Of a stretch of DNA of 64,000 nucleotides, positions 7,642-15,151 are shown one piece after another. Both the position numbers and the translations under genes were made by a program. The stretch covers positions 1 through 64,000 of the forward strand of contig JBBDWR010000028.1 of the NCBI GenBank assembly GCA_040902745.1. The letters are read 5' to 3'. The notes under the pieces were generated by a model. It worked only from the letters and a program-made list of their open reading frames with translations, was not told the origin of the DNA and searched no databases. Origin of the DNA: JBBDWR01 sp040902745. GTDB lineage: Bacteria; Actinomycetota; UBA4738; HRBIN12. Numbering within the stretch: position 1 is the stretch's first letter; each line of letters starts with the position of its first letter.

Positions 7642-9093
7642 GTGCCGACGAAGAAGCCAGCTCGCTCCCTCGCCGTGGTGGTGCTCGCCGCCGGCAAGGG
7701 GAAGCGGCTGAAGTCCAGGCTTCCCAAGGTCCTGCACCCGGTCTGTGGCCGGCCCGCACTCTGGCACGTGCTTCGTGCCGCCAACGCCGCCCGACCAAAG
7801 AGGATCGTCGTCGTAGTGCACCACGGCCGCGAACAGGTCGAGGAGGCCGTTCGCTCCTGGAACATCACGCCGGAGCCCGTGTTCGTGGAGCAGGGAGAGC
7901 CGCAGGGAACCGGCCACGCGGCGATGGTGACCAAGGACGTCGTCGACGACTGCACGGACGTGATGGTGCTCGCCGGTGACGATCCGCTGATCGAGGGCCA
8001 TCACGTGAAGCAGCTCCTGTCGACCCACCGCCGGACGCGCTCCGCCGCGACGATCATCACCACTCGGGCGGACGATCCCACGGGGTACGGCCGCGTGATC
8101 CGGGTCGGCACCCAGCTGGTCGAGATCGTCGAGGAGTCCGACGCGACGCAGGACGTCCGCGCGATCGGCGAGATCTCCACCTTGTTCTACGTGTTCCGCC
8201 GCGAGGACCTGTTCCTGTCCTTGCCGATGGTCGGAACCCACAACCGGCAGAAGGAGTATTACCTCCCCGACACCCTGCCGATCCTGATCCATGAGAAGAA
8301 GAAGGTGTCGGTGGTCGAGGCCGACATGGGCGGGTGGAGCGGCCTGAACAATCGTGCCGGTCTCGCACGTGTCGGACGCATCATGCGCGAACGGATCAAC
8401 GCCCGATTCATGGAACAGGGGGTCACGATCGTCGATCCCGAGCAGACCTACATCGATGTCGAGGTCAAGATCGGAGCCGACACCGTCGTCTACCCGCTCT
8501 CGATCCTCGAGGGAACCACCCGGATCGGTGAGGGCTGTGCGATCGGGCCGGCGACCCGGATCGCCGACAGCCGGATCGACGACGGCGCCCAGGTCACCTT
8601 CTCCGTGGTGCGCGAGAGCCGGATCGGTCCGGAAGCAACCGTCGGTCCCTACGCGAGCCTTCGTCCCGGCGTCGTGCTCGATGCCGGCTCCAAGGTCGGA
8701 ACCTTCGTGGAGGTCAAGGGCGCCAAGATCGGCGCCGGATCCAAGGTTCCTCACCTGAGCTACATCGGGGACGCCAGGATCGGTACGGATGTGAACATCG
8801 GGGCAGGAACGATCACGGTCAACTACGACGGATACGAGAAGCACGGGACCGTCGTGGGCGACGATGCTCGCGTCGGCTCGGATACGATGCTGGTGGCGCC
8901 GGTCAAGATCGGGAAGGGCGCAGCGACGGGCGCGGGCTCGGCCATCACCAAGGACGTTCCCGCGGGCGCGCTCGGTATCGAACGCGCGGAGCAGCGCAAC
9001 GTTCCCGGCTACCGCAAGCGCAAGGACGCCGCCCGTGGTGGCGCCGGGAAGGGCAAGGGCGCGAAGAAGTCCAAAGGCGAGCGAGGCAAGTGA
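7642..9093 (+). CDS. glmU: Bifunctional GlmU (UDP-GlcNAc synthesis)
   Basis: Makes UDP-N-acetylglucosamine, the precursor of peptidoglycan and surface glycans, from glucosamine-1-phosphate by acetylation and uridylylation. The N-terminal uridylyltransferase domain (about 1-230) has LAAGKGKRLKS and LPKVLHP. The C-terminal left-handed beta-helix acetyltransferase domain has hexapeptide repeats and the signatures KVPHLSYIGDA and GAGTITVNYDG. At 483 residues it is slightly longer than usual owing to a Lys/Gly-rich tail. The start is GTG at 7642. It is followed by prs, an order common in actinobacteria, and its stop is 17 bases before the prs start. Confidence 0.97.
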   Translation: MPTKKPARSLAVVVLAAGKGKRLKSRLPKVLHPVCGRPALWHVLRAANAARPKRIVVVVHHGREQVEEAVRSWNITPEPVFVEQGEPQGTGHAAMVTKDVVDDCTDVMVLAGDDPLIEGHHVKQLLSTHRRTRSAATIITTRADDPTGYGRVIRVGTQLVEIVEESDATQDVRAIGEISTLFYVFRREDLFLSLPMVGTHNRQKEYYLPDTLPILIHEKKKVSVVEADMGGWSGLNNRAGLARVGRIMRERINARFMEQGVTIVDPEQTYIDVEVKIGADTVVYPLSILEGTTRIGEGCAIGPATRIADSRIDDGAQVTFSVVRESRIGPEATVGPYASLRPGVVLDAGSKVGTFVEVKGAKIGAGSKVPHLSYIGDARIGTDVNIGAGTITVNYDGYEKHGTVVGDDARVGSDTMLVAPVKIGKGAATGAGSAITKDVPAGALGIERAEQRNVPGYRKRKDAARGGAGKGKGAKKSKGERGK

Positions 9094-9110
9094 CGGGGGG
9101 AGCCACGAAC

Positions 9111-10094
9111 GTGGAAATCGTGACCAAGAAGAAGCTGATGATCTTCTCGGGGACGACGCATCCGTCGCTCTCGAAAGAGATCGCCGATCACCTCGGGGTT
9201 GGCCTCTGCGACGCGAAGCTCTCCCGCTTCGCGTCGGGTGAGATCTACTTCCGTGCCAACGAGAGCGTGCGTGGCGCCGACGTGTTCGTCATCCAGACTC
9301 ACGACGACCCGGTGAACGAATCGATCATGGAACAGCTGATCATGGTCGACGCCCTCAAGCGAGCCAGCGCCAAGCGGATCACCGCCGTGATCCCGTACTA
9401 CGGCTACTCGCGCCAGGACCACAAGGGGATGGCCCGCGAACCGATCAGCGCGAAGCTGATCGCCGATCTGCTGACGAAGGCCGGGTGCGATCGCGTCGTC
9501 TCGGTCGACCTGCACTCCGGCCAGATCCAGGGCTATTTCGATTTCCCCTTCGACCACCTCACCGCGCTTCCGGTGCTGACCGACTATCTGAAGAATCAGT
9601 TGATGCTCAAGCACGAAGACGATCTCGTTGTCGTCGCGCCAGACGCCGGCCGCATCAAGACCGCGGAGAAGCTGCGCAAGTACCTGTCCGCCGACCTCGC
9701 CTTCCTCTACAAGCGCCGAAGCCGAACGGAGGCGCACAAGATCGAGGAGATGGCGGTCGTCGGTGAGGTCGAGGGTCGGCCCTGCGTGCTGGTCGACGAC
9801 ATGATCGACACCGCGGGAACCGTGGCCAAGGGCGCCGTGGCGCTCGCCCAGCAAGGGGCCGGACCGATCTACGCTGCCGCCACCCACGCGATCCTGTCGG
9901 GCAAGGCCGTGCAGAACCTCGAGGAGAGCCCGATCCAAGAGGTCGTCGTCACGAACACCGTGCCGATCACCGACGAGAAGAGCTTCGGCAAGCTCAAGGT
10001 GCTGTCGATCGCGCCGGTGATCAGCGAAGCGATCCGCGCCGTCTTCGAGGACTCGAGCGTCTCCGAACTGTTCCACGGCGACAACCAGGTCTAG
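9111..10094 (+). CDS. prs: Ribose-phosphate pyrophosphokinase
   Basis: Makes phosphoribosyl pyrophosphate from ribose-5-phosphate and ATP for purine, pyrimidine, histidine and tryptophan synthesis. The 327-residue protein has the class I Prs features: FSGTTHPSLSKEIAD near the start, the ATP-binding RQDHK region, a flexible VVVAPDAGRIKTAEK loop, and the PRPP motif VLVDDMIDTAGT. A GTG at 9111 fits best because GGGGGGAG lies eight bases upstream and the product begins MEIVTKKKLM, as in relatives; a GTG at 9090 overlapping the glmU stop is the alternative. Confidence 0.96.
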   Translation: MEIVTKKKLMIFSGTTHPSLSKEIADHLGVGLCDAKLSRFASGEIYFRANESVRGADVFVIQTHDDPVNESIMEQLIMVDALKRASAKRITAVIPYYGYSRQDHKGMAREPISAKLIADLLTKAGCDRVVSVDLHSGQIQGYFDFPFDHLTALPVLTDYLKNQLMLKHEDDLVVVAPDAGRIKTAEKLRKYLSADLAFLYKRRSRTEAHKIEEMAVVGEVEGRPCVLVDDMIDTAGTVAKGAVALAQQGAGPIYAAATHAILSGKAVQNLEESPIQEVVVTNTVPITDEKSFGKLKVLSIAPVISEAIRAVFEDSSVSELFHGDNQV

Positions 10095-10152
10095 GCGCGC
10101 GACCGGCTCACCGCGAGACGCGCTGCGCGCCCTTGTAGCCGATCGGGAACGA

Positions 10153-10227
10153 GAGAACCCCCCGGGCACGGGACCCGAGGGGTTCTCACCGGAGGAGTCC
10201 TCCGGTTCCACCGGCCCGCTGGGCCGG
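10153..10227. terminator. Run of three hairpins between converging genes
   Basis: Three inverted repeats follow each other: GAGAACCCC/GGGGTTCTC (10153-10187, 9-bp stem), ACCGGAGGA/TCCTCCGGT (about 10188-10206) and CCGGCCC/GGGCCGG (10211-10227). They lie in the short gap where prs (plus) meets the lipoprotein gene (minus), so a bidirectional terminator is the natural reading. Confidence 0.65.
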
Positions 10228-10244
10228 AGGTGTCACGCGGCGTG

Positions 10245-10943
10245 CTACCCGGCGGGGTATTCCTCCGGGTTCTGGGCCGCGATCGCACCGGCGAGCGCCT
10301 GTGCGGTCATCGGCATGTGCATGCTTGCAGCCTCGTACACCTTGTCGAACGCGCCGGCGTCGCCCGCCACGACCGCGTCGATCGCGCCGGACAGCGACGC
10401 GACGTGCATCGCCAGAGCGTCCTGGCCCGCGTCGGCCGGTAGGCCGGTGGCGGACTCGAGGAACGCTGCGAAGTCGGCGGTGTACGCGTCGAGCTGCTGC
10501 TGCGCCTTCTTGGCCATCTTCTCGTCACCCGTCGCCTGGCCGGCGGCGTAGTCGACGAAGAAGCCGATGTGCTCACGCCACAACCCGAGGAACTGCTCCT
10601 CGGCGTCGGGTCCGTACACGGAGCCGATCGCCTCGGAAAGGTCCACCGAGTTCTGATCCAGCGTCGCGGCCGCAGCCTTGAACTCGCCGGAATCCAGACC
10701 GTTCACCACGCCGGTGTACACGGCGATCGACGCCAGGTACACGTGTGAGTCGAGCAGGTCGGTCAAGGTTGCTTGAAGGGCGGGAGCACCCTCATCGAGG
10801 CCGACCATCATCGTCATGTCGTCCGTGCTCTGGGTGTCCCCGGCCGGTGCCGTCTCGTCGGTGCCAGACGAGCACGCGGCTGCGAACAACCCGAGTGCGA
10901 GCAGCGCCGCCAACAGCTTGGCGGTTCGTTTGGTTCGCTGCAT
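10245..10943 (-). CDS. Predicted helical lipoprotein
   Basis: A lipoprotein of 232 residues. The signal is RTAKLLAALLALGLFAAACSSG with lipidation at the Cys; the mature part starts with a Thr/Asp linker and is then largely alpha-helical and Ala-rich. Two helical halves, around LLDSHVYLASIAVYTGVV and ALAMHVASLSGAIDAVV, look related, and the protein contains several His/Met pairs (DDMTMMV, SMHMPM) that could bind copper, though this is weak. I do not recognise a family. A strong AAAGGAG site favours the ATG at 10943 over one six bases upstream. It lies 56 bases downstream of a cupredoxin lipoprotein gene and is probably cotranscribed with it. Confidence 0.75.
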   Translation of the reverse strand: MQRTKRTAKLLAALLALGLFAAACSSGTDETAPAGDTQSTDDMTMMVGLDEGAPALQATLTDLLDSHVYLASIAVYTGVVNGLDSGEFKAAAATLDQNSVDLSEAIGSVYGPDAEEQFLGLWREHIGFFVDYAAGQATGDEKMAKKAQQQLDAYTADFAAFLESATGLPADAGQDALAMHVASLSGAIDAVVAGDAGAFDKVYEAASMHMPMTAQALAGAIAAQNPEEYPAG

Positions 10944-10999
10944 GTGCATCTCCTTTCGGTTGTCGTTGATCCCGATCCCCGTGCTCGCTCCGACTGTCG

Positions 11000-11437
11000 T
11001 TACGAAACGACGATCGAGCCCGTCATGTTCTGGTGGATCGCGCAGAAGTACGGGTACGTGCCGGCCTCGTCGAACGTGGCGGAGTAGGTGGCGTCCACGC
11101 GGTCGAGTTCTCCTTCGAACTCGCCGTCGGCCGCCTCCTTCCCGTCATCCGACACGCCGGGCACCCCTTGAGCAGCAGGCGTCCCGGACGTGACCGTGTG
11201 CGTGATGTCGTCGTCGTTCGTCCACGTGACCTCGGCTCCCACCTCCACCCGCGACTCGCGCGGCTGGAACTGGAACGAGGAGATCGTCACCGTGTTCTCG
11301 CCCGTCTCCGGGCCGCCGTCGGCTGATCCAGTCGTCGGCGCGGCCGGCTCGCCCGAGGAACACGCGGCGAGGAACAGCATCAGCGCCGTCGCGAGGACGA
11401 GCGAGAACAGTGGTGCGTTGTGGGAACGTCGAGACAT
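11000..11437 (-). CDS. Cupredoxin (plastocyanin-like) lipoprotein
   Basis: A secreted type 1 copper protein of 145 residues. The lipoprotein signal ends in FLAACSSG. After a Gly/Glu-rich linker, one cupredoxin domain runs from about residue 48 to the end, with ligands visible as His in DITHTVTSG and Cys, His and Met in YFCAIHQNM. It would act outside the membrane as a one-electron carrier or copper holder. AGGAGGGC sits five bases before the ATG. It heads a probable two-gene operon with the helical lipoprotein. With nosZ 9 kb away, a link to N2O respiration is possible but not shown. Confidence 0.87.
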   Translation of the reverse strand: MSRRSHNAPLFSLVLATALMLFLAACSSGEPAAPTTGSADGGPETGENTVTISSFQFQPRESRVEVGAEVTWTNDDDITHTVTSGTPAAQGVPGVSDDGKEAADGEFEGELDRVDATYSATFDEAGTYPYFCAIHQNMTGSIVVS

Positions 11438-11660
11438 CGCGCCCTCCTGAGCGGGCTTCTCGGAGCGTTGCCAGTGGTTCGGGGTCGCGGTCGGCGCGGA
11501 TCACCTGTGCGCCCTTCCACCGTTCCTTGCAGAGGTTTGCCGTCAGCGGGGTTGTGCCTAGAGGCGCCTGCAGCGGGCCGGAGGGGCGCGGGGAGGGTCG
11601 CCGTTCGCGGTCATCCGGTACGATTCCCGCCCGAACCCACGCACAAAGGTCTGTTGAACG

Positions 11661-12365
11661 ATGGCCGAACTGAAGCTCACCGCCGACCAGCGCGACGCCA
11701 CCGGAAAGGGCGTTGCCCGCAAGCTGCGCGCCTCTGGGCGCGTTCCCGGCGTGCTCTACGGCCACGGGGTCGACCCGGTCGCGCTCTCGGTGGATGCGCG
11801 AGACCTCTATCACGCGCTCCACACCAGCGCCGGCACCAACGTCCTCGTCGATCTCGAGGTTGCGGGGGGCACACACCTCGCGCTTCCCCGTGAGATCCAG
11901 ACCGACCACGTCAAGAGCCGTGTCGTGCACGTCGACTTCCTCGCGGTCAAGGCCGACGAGAAGATCACGGTCGACGTCCGCTTCCGCGAAGAGGGTGAGG
12001 CTCCCGGAGTCAAAGAAGGCGGTGTCGTGGAGCACCACATCTTCGAGCTCCACGTCGAATGCCTGCCGACCGACGTCCCGGACGAGATCGTCGCGAACAT
12101 CTCGCACCTGGCGCTCGGCGACTCCCTCAAGGTGTCGGACATCACTCCTCCCAAGGGTGTGACGATCCTCACCGAAGCCGACGAGACGGTTCTCGCCGTC
12201 GTGACCCCGGCCGCGCTCAAGACCGAGGCCGAGCTCGAGATCCCCGGCGAAGAGGCTCCCGAGGGAGAGGTCGCTCCCGCCGAGGAGCCCGAAGAGGTCG
12301 CCGAGGGAGAAGAGGGCGCCGCGGCGCCCGCAGAGGGCGAGTCACCTCCGCCAGACGAGGGCTAG
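11661..12365 (+). CDS. rplY: 50S ribosomal protein L25 (Ctc/TL5 type)
   Basis: Binds 5S rRNA in the large ribosomal subunit; the long two-domain form is also called general stress protein Ctc. The 234-residue protein starts MAELKLTADQRDATGKG and has the conserved RKLRASGRVPGVLYG. The N-terminal 5S-binding domain covers about 1-90 and the Ctc beta-domain about 95-185. The tail is a very acidic Glu/Pro/Ala stretch, common in actinobacterial L25. It precedes pth, as in mycobacteria. TACGAT at 11619-11624 may be the -10. Confidence 0.95.
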   Translation: MAELKLTADQRDATGKGVARKLRASGRVPGVLYGHGVDPVALSVDARDLYHALHTSAGTNVLVDLEVAGGTHLALPREIQTDHVKSRVVHVDFLAVKADEKITVDVRFREEGEAPGVKEGGVVEHHIFELHVECLPTDVPDEIVANISHLALGDSLKVSDITPPKGVTILTEADETVLAVVTPAALKTEAELEIPGEEAPEGEVAPAEEPEEVAEGEEGAAAPAEGESPPPDEG

Positions 12366-12394
12366 CCCTCCACGGGACCGCCGCACCGACCGGC

Positions 12395-12400
12395 TATCGT
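12395..12400 (+). promoter_or_regulatory. -10 element for leaderless pth
   Basis: TATCGT ends six bases before the ATG of pth. With the usual spacing, transcription would begin on the A of the ATG. No good -35 or ribosome-binding site is visible. Confidence 0.5.
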
Positions 12401-12406
12401 CGCCGC

Positions 12407-12988
12407 ATGACCTGGCTCGTCTGCGGACTCGGCAACCCCGGCGATCGTTACGCGCGCACGCGCCACAATCTCGGAGCGATGGTGGCCGAAGAGCTGGCCT
12501 CTCGCGCCCGGGAGCGGCTCAAGAAGGTCCGGTTCGTCCCTGTCGAGGCCGCCGAGTTCACGCAGGGAGGCGAGCGCGTGATCGTCGCCCGTGCCCAGGC
12601 GTTCATGAACGAGTCGGGTCCGGCGTACGCATCGCTCGCGCGCAAGCGTGACGTGCCGCCCGAGCAGGTGATCGCCGTGCACGACGAACTCGATCTCGCG
12701 TTCGGCGCGTTGAAGGTCAAGGTCGGGGGGTCGACCGCAGGTCACAACGGGCTCGCATCGCTGCAGGGAGCGCTCCGCACACCGGAGTTCGCGCGCGTCC
12801 GCATGGGTATCGGTCGCCCGCCGGGACGCCAGGAGCCGGGTGACTTCGTGCTTCGCCCGTTCTCCAAGCAGGAGGAGGCCGACGTTCCGCTGCTCGTGGA
12901 CGACGGGGCCGACGTCGTCCTCTCGCTGGTGACCGACGGCCTGCCCGCGACCCAGGATCGGTACAACCGCAGCGGCCTCCCGAACTGA
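12407..12988 (+). CDS. pth: Peptidyl-tRNA hydrolase
   Basis: Recycles peptidyl-tRNA that drops off ribosomes by cleaving the ester bond. The 193-residue protein has the family landmarks GLGNPGDRYARTRHNLG (catalytic His in RHNLG), QAFMNESGP, HDELDLAFG and GSTAGHNGL. Length is normal. The ATG at 12407 begins MTWLVCGLGNPG; upstream in-frame sequence overlaps rplY and is not part of the family. No Shine-Dalgarno is seen, matching a leaderless start. Confidence 0.96.
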   Translation: MTWLVCGLGNPGDRYARTRHNLGAMVAEELASRARERLKKVRFVPVEAAEFTQGGERVIVARAQAFMNESGPAYASLARKRDVPPEQVIAVHDELDLAFGALKVKVGGSTAGHNGLASLQGALRTPEFARVRMGIGRPPGRQEPGDFVLRPFSKQEEADVPLLVDDGADVVLSLVTDGLPATQDRYNRSGLPN

Positions 12989-12998
12989 CCGCGCCCTC

Positions 12999-13231
12999 TC
13001 AACCGTCGCCGAGCAACAGCCCCTGGATTGTTCGCAGTGCCCGGTACCCGTCCGCTCCGCGCGGGCTCCCGTTGGCCAGCACGAGCGAACCGTGCCGATC
13101 TCCCGTCCGGAAGAACATCCGGGTCGAGGCGCCGACGTCTCCACCCGTGTGTCCGAGCACCACGTATCCGCCCATGCGGGTCCGCAGCAGCGCCCGCCGA
13201 GTGATGGGAGATCGCGCGTCCACGGCGCCAA
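12999..13231 (-). pseudogene. Remnant of a serine beta-lactamase-family gene
   Basis: The minus strand ends with GYVVLGHTGGDVGAS, TRMFFRTGDRHGSLVLANG and TIQGLLLGDG before a TGA at 12999. This matches the C-terminal part of class C beta-lactamase/esterase-like proteins, where GHxGG-type motifs form the third catalytic element. The front, including the SxxK catalytic serine, is missing; upstream codons become Arg-rich and lose similarity. It is therefore a truncated remnant between pth and the efflux pair. Confidence 0.6.
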
Positions 13232-13270
13232 TCATGCCGCATCGGATCCATGACCGACAGACGTGCCGAG

Positions 13271-13600
13271 TCAGTGCGAGCCGGCACCCGACAGGTTGAT
13301 CGCGAGGATGCCGACCAGGATCAGCGCGATGCCGCCGATCGCCACGAGTGGCAGCCGGTCGTCGAACAGGTAGCGTCCCGCGATCGTGATGATCGCGATC
13401 CCGAACCCGCTCCACACGGCGTAGACGACGCCGCTCGGCAGATCGCGCAGGATCAGACCCAGCAGCCAGAACGAGATCCCATAGCCCACGACGACGATCA
13501 CGCCGAACAGCGGCTGCCGGAACCCGTCGGAGGCGCGCAGCGCCAGGGTCGCGGTGACCTCTGTAGCGACGGCGAACGAGAGCAGCACCCAGGGGCTCAC
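13271..13600 (-). CDS. Small multidrug resistance (SMR) transporter
   Basis: A four-helix proton-coupled exporter of cationic compounds, or a guanidinium exporter, of the EmrE/SugE family. The 109-residue length is typical. The conserved membrane Glu lies in AVATEVTATLALRASDG; other family traits are GVVYAVWSGFGIAIIT and LVGILAINLSG. The GTG start overlaps the stop of the TetR gene (GTGA), so the pair is translationally coupled and the exporter is made only when the repressor gene is transcribed. Confidence 0.92.
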   Translation of the reverse strand: MSPWVLLSFAVATEVTATLALRASDGFRQPLFGVIVVVGYGISFWLLGLILRDLPSGVVYAVWSGFGIAIITIAGRYLFDDRLPLVAIGGIALILVGILAINLSGAGSH

Positions 13601-14160
13601 GCGGACTCTCTCGTCATCGCCTCGAGCCGGAGCAGGATGTCGCGTCGCAGTTCGGGGTCGACCGCCTCGAGCCCGAGCACGTCCGCGAACCACAGGCCGT
13701 CCGCGGCCAGACGCGCGATCGCGGCGGACACCGGGTCGACGCCTTCGGTGCGATCGGCCCGAGCCCACCCCGCGCAGTACTCCCTCCACGGCTCGAGCAG
13801 CGTGGGTCCCTCGCCTAACGCTGCCACCAGTGCGAGCCAGACATCGGCGCTGTGCAGGGTGTCTGTTCCCGCGCGGACGTAGGACCGCGCCGAGCGTCCG
13901 ACGGGGTCGGGATCGCTTTCGACGTGCGCCCGTTCGGCCTCGGCGTAGTCCTGCACGAGCCGGTCCACCATCGCGCGCTGCAGCGCGTCCTTCGAAGGGA
14001 AGTGGTACAGGAGCCCACCCTTGCTGACCCCGGCCTCCACGGCGACCGCCTCGAGGGTCATCGATGCGGTGCCGTCCCGGCGCACGACTTCACAGGCAGC
14101 CGTCAGGATCTTGTCCCGGGACGTCGGGCGGCCCGTACGCGGCGGAGCAGTCGTTGTCAT
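13597..14160 (-). CDS. TetR-family repressor
   Basis: A dimeric ligand-responsive DNA-binding protein of 187 residues. The N-terminal helix-turn-helix is in TLEAVAVEAGVSKGGLLYHF; the C-terminal ligand-binding domain resembles the TetR_C group that follows FPSKDALQRAM. The ATG at 14160 (MTTTAPPRTGRPTSRDKI) begins just beside a perfect 28-bp palindrome. It is cotranscribed with the SMR exporter, so the simplest model is autorepression relieved by a drug. Confidence 0.92.
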   Translation of the reverse strand: MTTTAPPRTGRPTSRDKILTAACEVVRRDGTASMTLEAVAVEAGVSKGGLLYHFPSKDALQRAMVDRLVQDYAEAERAHVESDPDPVGRSARSYVRAGTDTLHSADVWLALVAALGEGPTLLEPWREYCAGWARADRTEGVDPVSAAIARLAADGLWFADVLGLEAVDPELRRDILLRLEAMTRESA

Positions 14161-14164
14161 CCAT

Positions 14165-14192
14165 TTACTGTACCGTCCAGACGGTACAGTAA
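14165..14192. promoter_or_regulatory. TetR operator, perfect 28-bp palindrome
   Basis: TTACTGTACCGTC, a CA spacer and its exact reverse complement form two 13-base arms. The site ends four bases before the repressor ATG on the minus strand and contains TACAGT/TACTGT, which could be the -10. Position and symmetry are what is expected for a TetR autoregulatory operator. Confidence 0.8.
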
Positions 14193-14300
14193 CAATCTCT
14201 TTCGGATGGCATGAGAGCCTTCTCACGCGGCTCTCACTCCTCCCTCACGGGCACTGCGTACGTTGATCGATAGGAGAAGCAACCGAGGGTGGAGGTAGGC

Positions 14301-14876
14301 ATGAAGAGTCGTGGAGCAAGAAGGTTCATCGCAATCATCGGTGCTGCAGTGTCGATCACGGCGATGTTCGGCATCGCGCCGGCAGCGGCGGAGGAGCGCG
14401 TCTGTCGTGGCACGCTCACCGGCATCACGGTCGACAACCTGCGGGTGCCCGACGACGCGACGTGCACGCTGACGAGGGTGCTCGTCAAGGGCACCGCGAA
14501 GGTCGAGTCCGACGCGACCTTGATCGTCAACAACTCTCGCGTGATCGGCAACGTGCAGGGCGAGGACGCTTCCAGGCTCGTCGTCCGCCGCGGCTCGCGG
14601 GTCGGCGGCAGCGTGCAGTTCGTGCAGGGCGGCGCCGCACGAGTCGTCAACTCCGACGTGAACGGCGACGTGCAGTACGACGACAACAACCGGAAGCTGG
14701 CCGTGCTCGGCAACGAGGTTGGCGGCAGCGTCCAGGTGATGCAGAACACCGGAGGCGTCGTGATCCGCGACAACACGATCGACGGCAACCTCCAATGCAA
14801 AGAGAACGTCCCCGCCCCGACCGGTGGCAACAACACGGTCGACGGGAACAAAGAGGATCAGTGCAAGAGCCTCTAG
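14301..14876 (+). CDS. Secreted beta-helix protein
   Basis: A secreted protein of 191 residues. It has a signal peptide (FIAIIGAAVSITAMFGIAPAAAEE) and then regular short repeats rich in Val, Gly and Asn, such as NNSRVIGNVQG, GSRVGGSVQF, NSDVNGDVQY, GNEVGGSVQV and DNTIDGNLQC, with a period of about 20-24 residues. This suggests a small right-handed beta-helix. Cysteines near both ends (VCRGTL, DATCTL, LQCKE, DQCKSL) may form capping disulfides. Function is unknown; a wall or surface structural role is plausible. The ATG at 14301 follows GGTGGAGGT. A hairpin terminator follows. Confidence 0.8.
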   Translation: MKSRGARRFIAIIGAAVSITAMFGIAPAAAEERVCRGTLTGITVDNLRVPDDATCTLTRVLVKGTAKVESDATLIVNNSRVIGNVQGEDASRLVVRRGSRVGGSVQFVQGGAARVVNSDVNGDVQYDDNNRKLAVLGNEVGGSVQVMQNTGGVVIRDNTIDGNLQCKENVPAPTGGNNTVDGNKEDQCKSL

Positions 14877-14936
14877 CGGGCTGACCGCCTCTGCGCGGGC
14901 GTGAAGAGATCCCGCCGCCAGAGGGCATCGCACGCG

Positions 14937-14968
14937 GAAAGGGAAGGGGCCATCTGCCCCTCCCTTTC
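14937..14968 (+). terminator. Hairpin terminator after the beta-helix gene
   Basis: GAAAGGGAAGGGGC pairs with GCCCCTCCCTTTC across a five-base loop, with one bulge, and is followed by the T-containing TCGTT. It lies 60 bases after the stop codon. Confidence 0.7.
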
Positions 14969-15068
14969 TCGTTGGCGTTCCTGAACGATCAAACGCTCGC
15001 CGTCCCGCACTCGGCGCAGTACCGACCCGTGGAGCTCGTTCGCGGGTCCTCGTCCGGCTGCGGTCGCG

Positions 15069-15118
15069 TAAACTCGCTCCGAAGAGGCCCCGCGCAGGCG
15101 CGAGGGGCCTCTTCGGAG
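15069..15118 (+). promoter_or_regulatory. mfd promoter element and long leader hairpin
   Basis: TAAACT (15069-15074) is a good -10. It is followed by a perfect 15-bp inverted repeat, CTCCGAAGAGGCCCC (15077-15091) and GGGGCCTCTTCGGAG (15104-15118). The 12-base loop contains a GCGC-AG-GCGC mini-stem. A start near 15081 would keep at least 11 base pairs at the very 5' end of the mfd message. It could also act as a terminator for upstream read-through. Confidence 0.55.
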
Positions 15119-15151
15119 TGTGCGAACTCGGTTGGAGGTATCGGAGGCACC

